Shown here in pieces: positions 18,812 to 25,894 of a stretch of DNA of 32,601 bases. The stretch lies in the NCBI GenBank assembly GCA_030593565.1, contig JAUVGW010000012.1:1-32601 (forward strand), written 5' to 3'. Every line of letters begins with the position of its first letter. The first letter of the stretch is position 1. The DNA comes from Phycisphaerae bacterium (lineage in GTDB: Bacteria; Planctomycetota; Phycisphaerae; UBA1845; UTPLA1). The notes beneath the pieces were generated by a model that searched no databases, was not told the origin of the DNA, and saw nothing but the letters and a program-made list of their open reading frames with translations. Position numbers and translations under genes: made by a program.

Positions 18812-18840
18812 GGTTCCATCCTCCCTTCAAAGGATGAAAC
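18812..18840. repeat. Inverted repeat over the ribosome site of the IS630 remnant
   Basis: GGTTCCATCC (18812-18821) and GGATGAAACC (18831-18840) are inverted repeats with one mismatch that straddle the Shine-Dalgarno. They could form an RNA hairpin limiting transposase translation, or be part of the old element end. Confidence 0.4.
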
Positions 18841-19068
18841 CCGTCAATACGCCGTAAAATTCCACAATTGAGAGGCACTACACCATGATGTGATCATGAT
18901 GACTGACCGAGAATCCCGATACCTGCGTCATTACACCACGGCGATCCGAGCGTTGTTACGTTATGTCTCAGGCTCCAGAGGCAGATCGCAGAACCGAAGA
19001 CCCCGCCAAGTGATGGCAGCGATGAGGATTGCGGCGCGGGAGGGGGGTTACGACGGGAACGCGGGCTG

Positions 19069-19257
19069 CATCACCGATATGCCGACGCGATCCGGGACCT
19101 GGGTTGGCTGCACGACGGCGCGCGGTACTATGACCCGGCGGTAGGGCGGTTCATGCAACGGGACCCGATCGGGATCCAAGGTGGATAAAACGTGTACCTG
19201 TATGTCGGAGGCAATCCGCTCAGCAGGGTTGATCCGTCCGGCCTGTTCAATGACTGA
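19069..19257 (+). pseudogene. RHS repeat-associated core fragment with internal stop
   Basis: The frame reads HRYADAIRDLGWLHDGARYY, then DPAVGRFMQRDPIGIQGG, a TAA stop (19186-19188 region), and NVYLYVGGNPLSRVDPSGL. This is the hallmark RHS core ending (ARYYDPxxGRFxxRDPI...N-x-Y-x-Y-V-x-x-N-P...D-P-S-G-L). A single base change (TTA to TAA, giving GGLNVY) would explain the stop. The large upstream YD-repeat shell is missing, and no C-terminal toxin could be recognised after the core before the TGA at 19255-19257. It is the orphan tip of a polymorphic-toxin or cell-wall RHS gene. Confidence 0.85.
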
Positions 19258-19629
19258 CCGCATCAAGAACCAGAGGGCTGGCCCAGAGGGCAGATTGTCG
19301 TCAGCAACAAGATGCGTCGGGTGGTGGCGAATCTGCGGGCAATGCATCGAGGTTTCGTGGGGCCGGGGCGGCTAGGATCGGAAGGGGATCATCCGACAGG
19401 AGCAGGTACGTATTTCATCGTCTACACCGTCTGCAAACCCCACTGGCGCTATCGAGAACGGCGATTCAGGCGAACAATTACGAACGGTCGCGCACGATGT
19501 CCTCGTGGCTCTCCTCGCGTGCCGGGAGCGGTAAGTGCCCTGAACATCGGGAGTTATGACTTATCAGGGATCCGATATCATCTTCGCTGAGCACTTTTAC
19601 TTTTTTTTTTTAAAACAGCCCCATCTCCA

Positions 19630-19658
19630 TTGTATCGGCACCTCATTTTTGCTAGCAT
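19630..19658 (+). promoter_or_regulatory. Possible promoter of the PEP-CTERM gene
   Basis: TTGTAT (19630-19635) and TAGCAT (19653-19658) are 17 bases apart in an AT-rich stretch that also has an 11-T run upstream (19601-19611) that could act as an UP-like element. The boxes are only 3/6 and 4/6 matches, so this is tentative. Confidence 0.3.
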
Positions 19659-19758
19659 AACTTCATGTAGCGGAACCGAAGCGAGGCGAACATGCGCAGT
19701 CATTGCGCGGCGCGTTGCTTTGGAGGGAAGACAGTATAGCACTGGCGGAGGAGATAGA

Positions 19759-20448
19759 ATGCGGTCCATTACCATTGCAGGCGTTGCGGCGCTTCTCATA
19801 CTGTTTGTAGCGCCGACTCAAGGTGCGACCATTTCTTTGAGCGAGGTTGTCAGCGACGGGGCGACGCCGCCCCCCGCGGAGGACCTACTTGCTGCGTTTG
19901 TTTTCACGCTTGACTCGGACGATCTGGATGCCGGCACGGTGACGTTGAGCCTGATTGTCGACAACATGACGGACGAGAACCCGAGCCAGATCCCGTACAG
20001 GGTCAACCAGATTTTCTTCAACATGCCGGACACCGTCTCGTCGGCGACATTGGTTCGTATCGATGGTGTTGATCCTGCCCCTGCTGACGACTGGGACTTG
20101 CTCTGGGATGAGCATGTGAATGGCTGGGGGAGTTTCGACATCGGCCTCATCGGCGGCGTTGGGGTGGATCCTAACCAGATCTATTCTGGCTTTTCAAAGA
20201 CATTCGAAATTGAACTCACCGGCACCGGGCTGATCCAAGGCCCGGGCGGTATCCCCGGCGAGTATTTCTTCACGACGGAACTGAGCGAGGCGACGCCTCC
20301 GGACGTCCCGATGATCGTCTCGGCGAAGTTCGTGGACGGAACCAGCCTGAGCGGGTTTGGTGCAACGGATAGCCCCGTGATTCCGGAACCGGCGACGCTT
20401 GCCCTGCTGGTTCTGGGCGGCTTGGTGGTCGCCCGGCGTCGGCGATAG
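19759..20448 (+). CDS. PEP-CTERM sorted exported protein
   Basis: Exported protein of 229 residues. The ATG at 19759 has GGAGGAG (19747-19753) 5 bases upstream and gives a signal peptide (MRSITIAGVAALLILFVAPT, cleavage after QGA). The C-terminus is a textbook PEP-CTERM sorting signal: PEP at 209-211, a hydrophobic helix (ATLALLVLGGLVVA) and a terminal RRRR. Exosortase/EpsH-type systems recognise this signal and anchor or release the protein at the cell surface, often with exopolysaccharide. The middle is a beta-rich domain of unknown function without cysteines. A strong terminator follows, so it is probably transcribed alone. The exosortase gene is not in the window. Confidence 0.9.
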   Translation: MRSITIAGVAALLILFVAPTQGATISLSEVVSDGATPPPAEDLLAAFVFTLDSDDLDAGTVTLSLIVDNMTDENPSQIPYRVNQIFFNMPDTVSSATLVRIDGVDPAPADDWDLLWDEHVNGWGSFDIGLIGGVGVDPNQIYSGFSKTFEIELTGTGLIQGPGGIPGEYFFTTELSEATPPDVPMIVSAKFVDGTSLSGFGATDSPVIPEPATLALLVLGGLVVARRRR

Positions 20449-20496
20449 GAGCATCGGCGGCGCACCCAGTTAGAATTCACGAAACGCGAGCGAATA

Positions 20497-20529
20497 ATCG
20501 GGCCGCCTTTCAGGCGGCCCGATTTCTTT
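20497..20529. terminator. Rho-independent terminator between convergent genes
   Basis: A perfect 11-bp stem, ATCGGGCCGCC (20497-20507) with GGCGGCCCGAT (20513-20523), has a TTTCA loop and is followed on the plus strand by TTCTTT. It sits 48 bases after the PEP-CTERM stop. On the minus strand it is followed by ATTATT, so it may also serve the converging lipoprotein gene. Confidence 0.85.
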
Positions 20530-20596
20530 GCGCGATTGGACCGAAGCTCGCCCGCCGCCGTCGTCGCGGCGCACGACTCCTGGCTGTGGGCGAGCC

Positions 20597-22462
20597 CTAC
20601 TGGAACCACGCAGGGACTCTCAGCAGGGGATCGCCAACGAGTTCCCACATCCAGGCGGCGTACCGATTGGCGTGGAAGACGGCCTCACTCAGCGTCCTTC
20701 CGTCGGCCAGACACCAGATCATCGTTGCGGGATTCGGCACCGTGGCGACGAACGGCTCGGCGGTGGCGCCGACGGCTCCGGCAAATCCCCCGTTGAACAG
20801 CGCGTTCGGGACATAGCGTCCGCCGTGTCCGGTCGTGCTCCGCACCGTCGTCGCGCCCCAACTATTCATCGCGAACCCGAGAATGCGGGCGCCCGAGGTC
20901 GAGCCGCTCCAGTCGGACAGGTCCCAGCCGCTGACGCGGTAATAGCTGAAGCGCATCGCGGCACCGTGAGTCGGTTCCTCGTCCGGGCCATCGGATTCGA
21001 ACGCACGCCAGGGCAACGCTTGTGAAGGGTGCGGCGGATCGAGGTGCTCGACCGTCGTGCGAAGGAGGGTCCACTGGTCGCCTCCTGCTGCGCCGGGGTC
21101 CTCATAGTCGTGGTAGATCCAGTCGGTGCTCGGAAGCGGCGCAGTGCTCATCGTGATGGCGCGTGCGCGCAACGTCAACGCCTGGGCGTCGGCCAGCGTG
21201 GGTGCATCGATTCTCGCGGTGATGTACGTGTACTGGGCCAGCGTGCCCTTGAGCAGGCGATCCGGATCGGGCGTCGCGTAGGCAACGAAGAAGTGAGGGT
21301 TCTGAGGCGACATCGTGGTGTCTACGTCCGCCGGGTTGAGGTTCTGGAGCTTGTTCGCGACGGACCATCCGCCGCCGCCCTGGTAGATGGGCATGCCGGA
21401 ATCTTGGTAGAAGTTCCCCGGCACGCGGTACCCGACCAGAATGCCCATGATCTTGGCCGCAAGCTCGGGATTCGCGCTGAGGTGGTTGACGACGGGGAAA
21501 AAGATCCCGCTGCGAAACGCATCCGTGTGAATCCGTTCCAGGCTCGGATCGACATTGAGCCCCAACGTGTTCTCTGCGGGAATGCCCCACTGCTGAATGT
21601 ACCAGTCTTTCCACTGAATGCTCTCAGCACTGTTGAGGTTGTAAAGAACGAGCCAACTGTCCGGCATGTCCGCCGTGCGGTACTCCACCGCCGAGATGGA
21701 GGCCGTGGCGCAGGGGATGCCGCTGGGCGAGCCATCGGGATTCAACAGACAGAGCGTCACCTGATAAACGCCGAGGAGGTCATAGATATGCGAGACCTGC
21801 TGGCCCTGGCCGACGGTGGAATCACCGAAGTCCCACGCGTAGGTGCCGTCGGGCAGTGGCTCACCGCCGGCGGTGTCGGCGGTGAAAGTGACCGCCAGCG
21901 GCACGCCGCCAAACGACGGCGTGGCGATGATGACCAACTCCGGCTGCGCGGGCGGCGGCTCGGCCGCGAGTACCAGAACCTCGACGCTGTCGCTTGAGGT
22001 TGCCGTGCCGTCGTCGACAGTCAGGGTGAAACGGAAGGTCGTACCATCACTCTGCTGGGGAGCGAGAAACGAAGCGATCACCCCGTCAGCGTCCTGCAAT
22101 TGAACCTCCTTCTTCGCGCGCCCATTCTTCTCCCACTGGTAGGTCAGGGTATCGCCATCGGGATCTGAACTACCGGTCCCGTCCAAAAATACCAACTCGC
22201 CGGCGAGGACTTGCTGGTCAGGCCCGGCGTCCGCGATCGGCGCACTTGGCTCTGCGGGGTCGCCGCCGCCTCCGGGAGGACCGCCATGCGGGTGGGACGG
22301 CTTCGCGGACGTCATGTCTCCCTTAGCGGATGCCGGCGGCCCGATTGTATCCACCGGCGCGCTCCCGCAGCCGGCGATAAGCGAGATGCTCACCATCGTG
22401 ATCAGGAGGACCAGGGCAGAATTCGGATATCGTTGGAGTTGATTGTGCACGTCTCGACGCAT
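20597..22462 (-). CDS. TIGR03790-family lipoprotein with PKD domains
   Basis: Predicted lipoprotein of 621 residues. The ATG at 22462 is preferred because GGAGG lies 5-7 bases upstream; the ATG at 22474 overlaps that site. A lipobox (SLIAGC, Cys32) ends the signal peptide, followed by a low-complexity Pro/Gly/His linker (about 50-72). Two PKD/Ig-like domains follow: about 72-165 (ADAGPDQQVLAGELVFLDGT) and about 172-262 (YAWDFGDSTVGQGQQVSHIY). The remainder (about 265-621) matches the TIGR03790 family, with VLYNLNSAESIQWKDWYIQQ near its start, the segment GYRVPG in the middle, and LSEAVFHANRYAAWMWELVGDPLLRV at the end, quoted here in parts: LSEAVFHANRY, then VGDPLLR. The function of the family is unknown. 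It is found in planctomycetes and related bacteria with large surface proteomes. Confidence 0.85.
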   Translation of the reverse strand: MRRDVHNQLQRYPNSALVLLITMVSISLIAGCGSAPVDTIGPPASAKGDMTSAKPSHPHGGPPGGGGDPAEPSAPIADAGPDQQVLAGELVFLDGTGSSDPDGDTLTYQWEKNGRAKKEVQLQDADGVIASFLAPQQSDGTTFRFTLTVDDGTATSSDSVEVLVLAAEPPPAQPELVIIATPSFGGVPLAVTFTADTAGGEPLPDGTYAWDFGDSTVGQGQQVSHIYDLLGVYQVTLCLLNPDGSPSGIPCATASISAVEYRTADMPDSWLVLYNLNSAESIQWKDWYIQQWGIPAENTLGLNVDPSLERIHTDAFRSGIFFPVVNHLSANPELAAKIMGILVGYRVPGNFYQDSGMPIYQGGGGWSVANKLQNLNPADVDTTMSPQNPHFFVAYATPDPDRLLKGTLAQYTYITARIDAPTLADAQALTLRARAITMSTAPLPSTDWIYHDYEDPGAAGGDQWTLLRTTVEHLDPPHPSQALPWRAFESDGPDEEPTHGAAMRFSYYRVSGWDLSDWSGSTSGARILGFAMNSWGATTVRSTTGHGGRYVPNALFNGGFAGAVGATAEPFVATVPNPATMIWCLADGRTLSEAVFHANRYAAWMWELVGDPLLRVPAWFQ

Positions 22463-22972
22463 GAGCCCCTCCATGTGTTTCGAGTCCGATTATCAGATCA
22501 TCGGCCCACTTCGAATTGGCGCATCAACGTCCCGTAGCGTCGGATGAGTCCTTGGTTAAACCTACGATTCATGATCGTATCGTGTCGAATCGGGCTGTCC
22601 CCGGAGAGCGGGGCCATAAGGTCGATTGCCCTCGGCTTCGCCGTCGCGGTGATCAGAATGGGCTGGTCGGACTGTTCAAGGCAGGTCTTGACGATGCGCG
22701 TTCCCGCATCCGGGAATATGCGTCCATTTCGTTGGCTTACGGAACGGCCCGAAAAGATGGCCCCTCCAAGGGGACAACGAAGCGTGTACGGTCCTAATCA
22801 GCGACTCGCACGCGAGCTGAAGCTGTCCCGGGCCGGTTTCTCGTGGGTCGCCCGCGGCAGCGACACGCTCCCGAGTCGATGTCGGGATCGGTCGATCCGA
22901 TTTACCGAAATGCCCATTGCAAAGTCGTGGTGACTCGCTATAACGTCTGATCCTCAAAGTTGGCGTGGTTGC
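22463..22972. other. 510-base divergent spacer before nuoH
   Basis: No gene is convincing; short frames such as 22544-22933 lack ribosome sites and family resemblance. A probable nuo promoter lies at 22917-22944. A short GTAGCGTCGGA string near 22533 echoes the palindromic modules found elsewhere. Confidence 0.5.
22917..22944 (+). promoter_or_regulatory. Sigma70-like promoter for the nuo cluster
   Basis: TTGCAA (22917-22922) and TATAAC (22939-22944) are 16 bases apart and match consensus at 4/6 and 5/6. Transcription would start near 22951, about 22 bases before the ATG at 22973 or 49 before the TTG at 23000. Confidence 0.45.
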
Positions 22973-24694
22973 ATGTGGGAACTCCGTGGGAGCCCTGCCT
23001 TGAGTCAAATCACTATCCCCTGGACGCCCAGAACGCCTGAAGTCCTTGACGCCTACCGTACAAGGGCTATTCGCGGGCTTTTCGGGCTCGGCGTGGTACT
23101 CGTCCTGGTCGGCATCGTAGTGTTCTCCGCGTTTGGGATTCATGCGCAAGAACAGATCCAAGACTGGCGGATCGCCGTTGCCTGGCTCGGCGTGCTCGGG
23201 CCGCTCGGTGCGGGCGGCGCGCTGATCGCCGGCGCGATCGGCATCATCTTCTGGCGACAGATCGGCGCGATCCTCGCCTTTTCGTATGTGGCGGTCGTCG
23301 TTTTTTGCGGCGCGATCGTTGTCGTCGGCCTGGGCGCCTGGGCGGTATCCTGGCTGTTCGGCGTGGTGGAGCGCATCATCGCCAGCGGCGGCGGCGGCTA
23401 CGTCACGGCCCAAGCCTTCTACGACGGCATCGACGGCCCCTGCCAAATGCCCATCACGGCCTATGTCCTGTGGCCGCTTCAGTGCGAGATCGTCCGCGAT
23501 CTGATCGCCGTCGCAGGCATCGTCGGTTTCGTTTGCACCTTTGCCGCCTTCGGCATCTGGTGGGAACGCAAGGTCGCCGGTCGAATCCAGTCACGGCTCG
23601 GCCCGATGCGCGTCGGCCTGTGGCACGGCTGGGCGCAGTCGCCCGCCGACGGGATCAAGCTCGTCCTAAAGGAAGATACCGTCCCGCCGGGCGGCGACGG
23701 CTTCTTGTTCCGCCTTGCCCCGTATCTTGCGTTCATCCCGGTCATCTGTGCTTTTGTCGCGTTGCCGTTCGCCGCGACCTGGGTCTTCCGGGATCTGGAC
23801 GTCGCGCTGATCTTCATCCTCGCCATGATCGGCCTGGACGTCATCGGCACGATCATCGCCGGCTGGGCAAGCAACAACAAATGGTCGGTCTACGGCGCGA
23901 TGCGCGAGGCCTGCCAGATGGTGTCCTACGAGATTCCCATGGGCATGAGCCTGCTCATCCCCGTCATGTTGGTCGGCAGCATGAATCTCACCACGATCGC
24001 CGGCGCGCAATCCGGCGGGTTCTGGACGTGGCTGATATTCTCGAACCCGTGGTGTTTCGTCGCGTTCTTCACGTACTACATTGCGGCGCTGGCCTCGTGC
24101 AAGCGGGCTCCGTTCGACCTGCCCGAGGCCGAATCGGAGTTGGTCGCCGGCTTCCTCACCGAGTACAGCGGCTTCCGCTGGGCCTTGTTCTTCTTTGGCG
24201 AGTATGCGGCGATGTTCGGCATCAGCGGCCTGGTGGTCATCCTGTTCCTCGGCGGCTGGCATTCACCGCTGCCGGCGAGTTGGGCTCCTGAATGGGCCGG
24301 CGCCTGGTATACCCAGATCGCCTCGGGCCTGATCCGCGGCGTCATGTTCGATGGGCCGGTCATCTTCATCCTCAAGGCTGCGGCCATGTTCTACACGCAG
24401 TTGTGGATTCGCTGGACGCTGCCGCGGATTCGGATCGATCAGGTGCTCTACGCCTGCATCCAGGTCATGCTGCCGTTGGTGATGGTGCTTCTTCTCGGCA
24501 ACACCCTGTGGATGCTCCTCGTCGAACATTATGAGATCGGATTTTTCGTCGTTCTCGATGGTCTGGCACACTGGGTGCTAGTCGCCATTGGAGTGCTCGT
24601 CGCCGCGTTCGTCCTTGGCCTCGCGGCGTACGGATTTATCAACAAGCGGCGGATGGTCGGCTATCTGGCGATCGACCACCTGCCCGGCGCATAG
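22973..24694 (+). CDS. nuoH: NADH-quinone oxidoreductase subunit H, extended form
   Basis: Inner-membrane subunit of complex I that lines the quinone chamber and links it to the proton pumps. The core is clear: WERKVAGRIQSRLGPMRVG (197-215), SPADGIKLVLKED (223-235), and the signature RAPFDLPEAESELVAGFLTE (378-397). At 573 residues it is much longer than usual (about 325-420). About 160 extra N-terminal residues add roughly three membrane helices (36-58, 67-94, 97-133) before the normal first helix, and the C-terminus is also extended. The start is uncertain: ATG 22973 has no clear ribosome site, while TTG 23000 has GGGAG 7 bases upstream. It is first in the H-J-K-L-M-N order; nuoI, usually next, is missing, and 180 bases separate it from nuoJ. 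Confidence 0.95.
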   Translation: MWELRGSPALSQITIPWTPRTPEVLDAYRTRAIRGLFGLGVVLVLVGIVVFSAFGIHAQEQIQDWRIAVAWLGVLGPLGAGGALIAGAIGIIFWRQIGAILAFSYVAVVVFCGAIVVVGLGAWAVSWLFGVVERIIASGGGGYVTAQAFYDGIDGPCQMPITAYVLWPLQCEIVRDLIAVAGIVGFVCTFAAFGIWWERKVAGRIQSRLGPMRVGLWHGWAQSPADGIKLVLKEDTVPPGGDGFLFRLAPYLAFIPVICAFVALPFAATWVFRDLDVALIFILAMIGLDVIGTIIAGWASNNKWSVYGAMREACQMVSYEIPMGMSLLIPVMLVGSMNLTTIAGAQSGGFWTWLIFSNPWCFVAFFTYYIAALASCKRAPFDLPEAESELVAGFLTEYSGFRWALFFFGEYAAMFGISGLVVILFLGGWHSPLPASWAPEWAGAWYTQIASGLIRGVMFDGPVIFILKAAAMFYTQLWIRWTLPRIRIDQVLYACIQVMLPLVMVLLLGNTLWMLLVEHYEIGFFVVLDGLAHWVLVAIGVLVAAFVLGLAAYGFINKRRMVGYLAIDHLPGA

Positions 24695-24736
24695 GGGAGC
24701 ATCGGCGTCAAAGCCGGTAGGCAAGAAAACTGTCAG

Positions 24737-24809
24737 GAGCCCCCGAGCTTGCTCGGGGGGTAGCCTCCCTAGTCGTGTGAGCGTACCCCCCGACCAAGGT
24801 CGGGGGCTC
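24737..24809. repeat. Two-hairpin palindrome in the nuoH-nuoJ spacer
   Basis: The outer inverted repeat is GAGCCCCCGA (24737-24746) with TCGGGGGCTC (24800-24809). Inside are two hairpins, CCCCCGAG-CTTG-CTCGGGGG and CCCCCGACC-AA-GGTCGGGGG. The design (outer repeat plus two G/C hairpins, with CTTG-type and CAAG-type loops) parallels 4272-4356, although the stem sequence differs. It could also stabilise or attenuate the nuo transcript. Confidence 0.75.
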
Positions 24810-24874
24810 TTGGGCGATCTTTGGAGGAACCGCTGGTGCGAGAATCCTTGTCTCGCACCCACGCAGAGGCAACG

Positions 24875-25384
24875 ATGGACGTATTCGAACAAGCACTCGG
24901 TTTCTACCTGTTCGCCGCCGTCGCCCTGTTCAGTGCGATCGGCATTGTCGTCACGAAGAACATCGTCCGTGCCGCCGTCCTGTTGCTCGGCACCCTCGGC
25001 GGCGTGGCGTGTCTCTATTTCGTGTTGAGTGCGAACTTCCTCGCGGCCATCCAACTGATCGTCTACGCAGGCGGCACGCTGATCCTGATCGTCTTCGGCG
25101 TCATGCTGACGAGCAAGTCGCCCTTTGTCGTCTTCACGCCGAGCCGTGTTCAGATCGGCATTGCCGTCGTGATCGCCGTGGTGCTCGCCACCAGCCTGTG
25201 TACGCTGTTGCTCCAGGTGGATTGGAGCGCCACCGCCACCGACCAGCCCATCGTTCAGTCGCCGCAGGTCAAGGTGGTCGGCGAGTCCCTGTTGCAGCAA
25301 TACCTTGTGCCGTTCGAGGTCGCCAGCGTCCTGTTGCTCGTCGTCATGATCGGCGCGGCCTATCTTGCCAGACCGGAGAACTAA
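24875..25384 (+). CDS. nuoJ: NADH-quinone oxidoreductase subunit J
   Basis: Membrane subunit of complex I, 169 residues from the ATG at 24875, chosen because AGAGG (24865-24869) sits 5 bases upstream; an open extension to 24821 overlaps the spacer palindrome region and adds non-homologous sequence. Five hydrophobic segments are visible. The conserved third-helix region is present (NFLAAIQLIVYAGGTLILIV), holding the tyrosine/glycine pi-bulge area known to move during coupling. The usual long loop and last helix follow (EVASVLLLVVMIGAAYLA). nuoK begins 6 bases after the stop, so J and K are co-transcribed and likely translationally coupled. Confidence 0.95.
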   Translation: MDVFEQALGFYLFAAVALFSAIGIVVTKNIVRAAVLLLGTLGGVACLYFVLSANFLAAIQLIVYAGGTLILIVFGVMLTSKSPFVVFTPSRVQIGIAVVIAVVLATSLCTLLLQVDWSATATDQPIVQSPQVKVVGESLLQQYLVPFEVASVLLLVVMIGAAYLARPEN

Positions 25385-25390
25385 CGAACG

Positions 25391-25741
25391 ATGTTTCCCG
25401 ACGAGTTCTACGACTTTCTGCTGGATGGCGTCCTCACCATCGGGTTGACGCACTACCTGATCTTGTCGGTCCTGCTCTTCTCGCTCGGGATCCTCTGCAT
25501 GGTTACCAAGCGGAACGCCATCGGGATCCTCATCGGCGTCGAGTTGGTCCTCAACGCCGCGAGCATCAACTTCGTCGCTTTCAGCAAGTATCAGACCGGC
25601 GGCCTGGACGGCCACATCGTCGCGTTGTTTATCATTCTGCTCGCCGCCGCCGAGGCGGCCATCGCGATTGCGATTTTCATGAACTTCTACAACACCCTGC
25701 GGACCATCGACGTGGACCGCGGTGACGAGCTGCGTTTGTGA
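25391..25741 (+). CDS. nuoK: NADH-quinone oxidoreductase subunit K
   Basis: Small three-helix membrane subunit of complex I, 116 residues, about 15 longer than usual at the N-terminus. It carries the two conserved membrane glutamates of the proton path: Glu51 (IGVELVLNAASINF) and Glu88 (LLAAAEAAIAIAIF). The context J-K-L is standard. A 153-base spacer containing repeats separates it from nuoL, whereas K and L usually abut. Confidence 0.97.
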   Translation: MFPDEFYDFLLDGVLTIGLTHYLILSVLLFSLGILCMVTKRNAIGILIGVELVLNAASINFVAFSKYQTGGLDGHIVALFIILLAAAEAAIAIAIFMNFYNTLRTIDVDRGDELRL

Positions 25742-25894
25742 CGTAGCGGCCGATCCCCGTGTCGGCTGAAGGGACTGTGACTAGTGCAGGAGCCGATGGT
25801 TTGGCATAAGACGCGCTCCCCGTTGGGTCGCGGCTAAACGGTTTAGGATTACGACGTTTCGACTTTCGACGTTTTGACTTTTTGACGTTTCATC
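25742..25894. repeat. Repeat-bearing spacer upstream of nuoL
   Basis: The spacer begins with GTAGCGGCCGATCCCCGTGT (from 25743), a fragment of the palindromic module seen at 4394 and 18248. It also has a 37-base stretch (25814-25850, CGCTCCCCGTTGG...GGATT) that matches 30211-30247 at 33 positions. A pyrimidine-rich tract then ends in GACGTTTCATC just before the nuoL ATG; the spacer before nuoN ends in GACGTTTCA. No Shine-Dalgarno is visible. Confidence 0.7.

Larger units (their letters stand above)
17459..19758. other. Decayed 2.3-kb zone of repeats and gene remnants
   Basis: No intact gene is supported. In order it holds a weak 47-codon frame (17498-17641), a long palindrome (17647-17769), an open minus-strand remnant (17746-17938), dispersed-repeat copy B (18129-18320), an IS630 transposase remnant (18548-18811), and a broken RHS core (19069-19257). 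The last part is an AT-richer leader before the PEP-CTERM gene, with an 11-T run at 19601-19611. The mix of truncated mobile-element genes suggests an insertion hotspot. Confidence 0.65.

Noticed and set aside
22544-22933. Possible 129-residue gene before nuoH
   Set aside because: No Shine-Dalgarno, no family resemblance, and overlapping alternative frames of similar quality.
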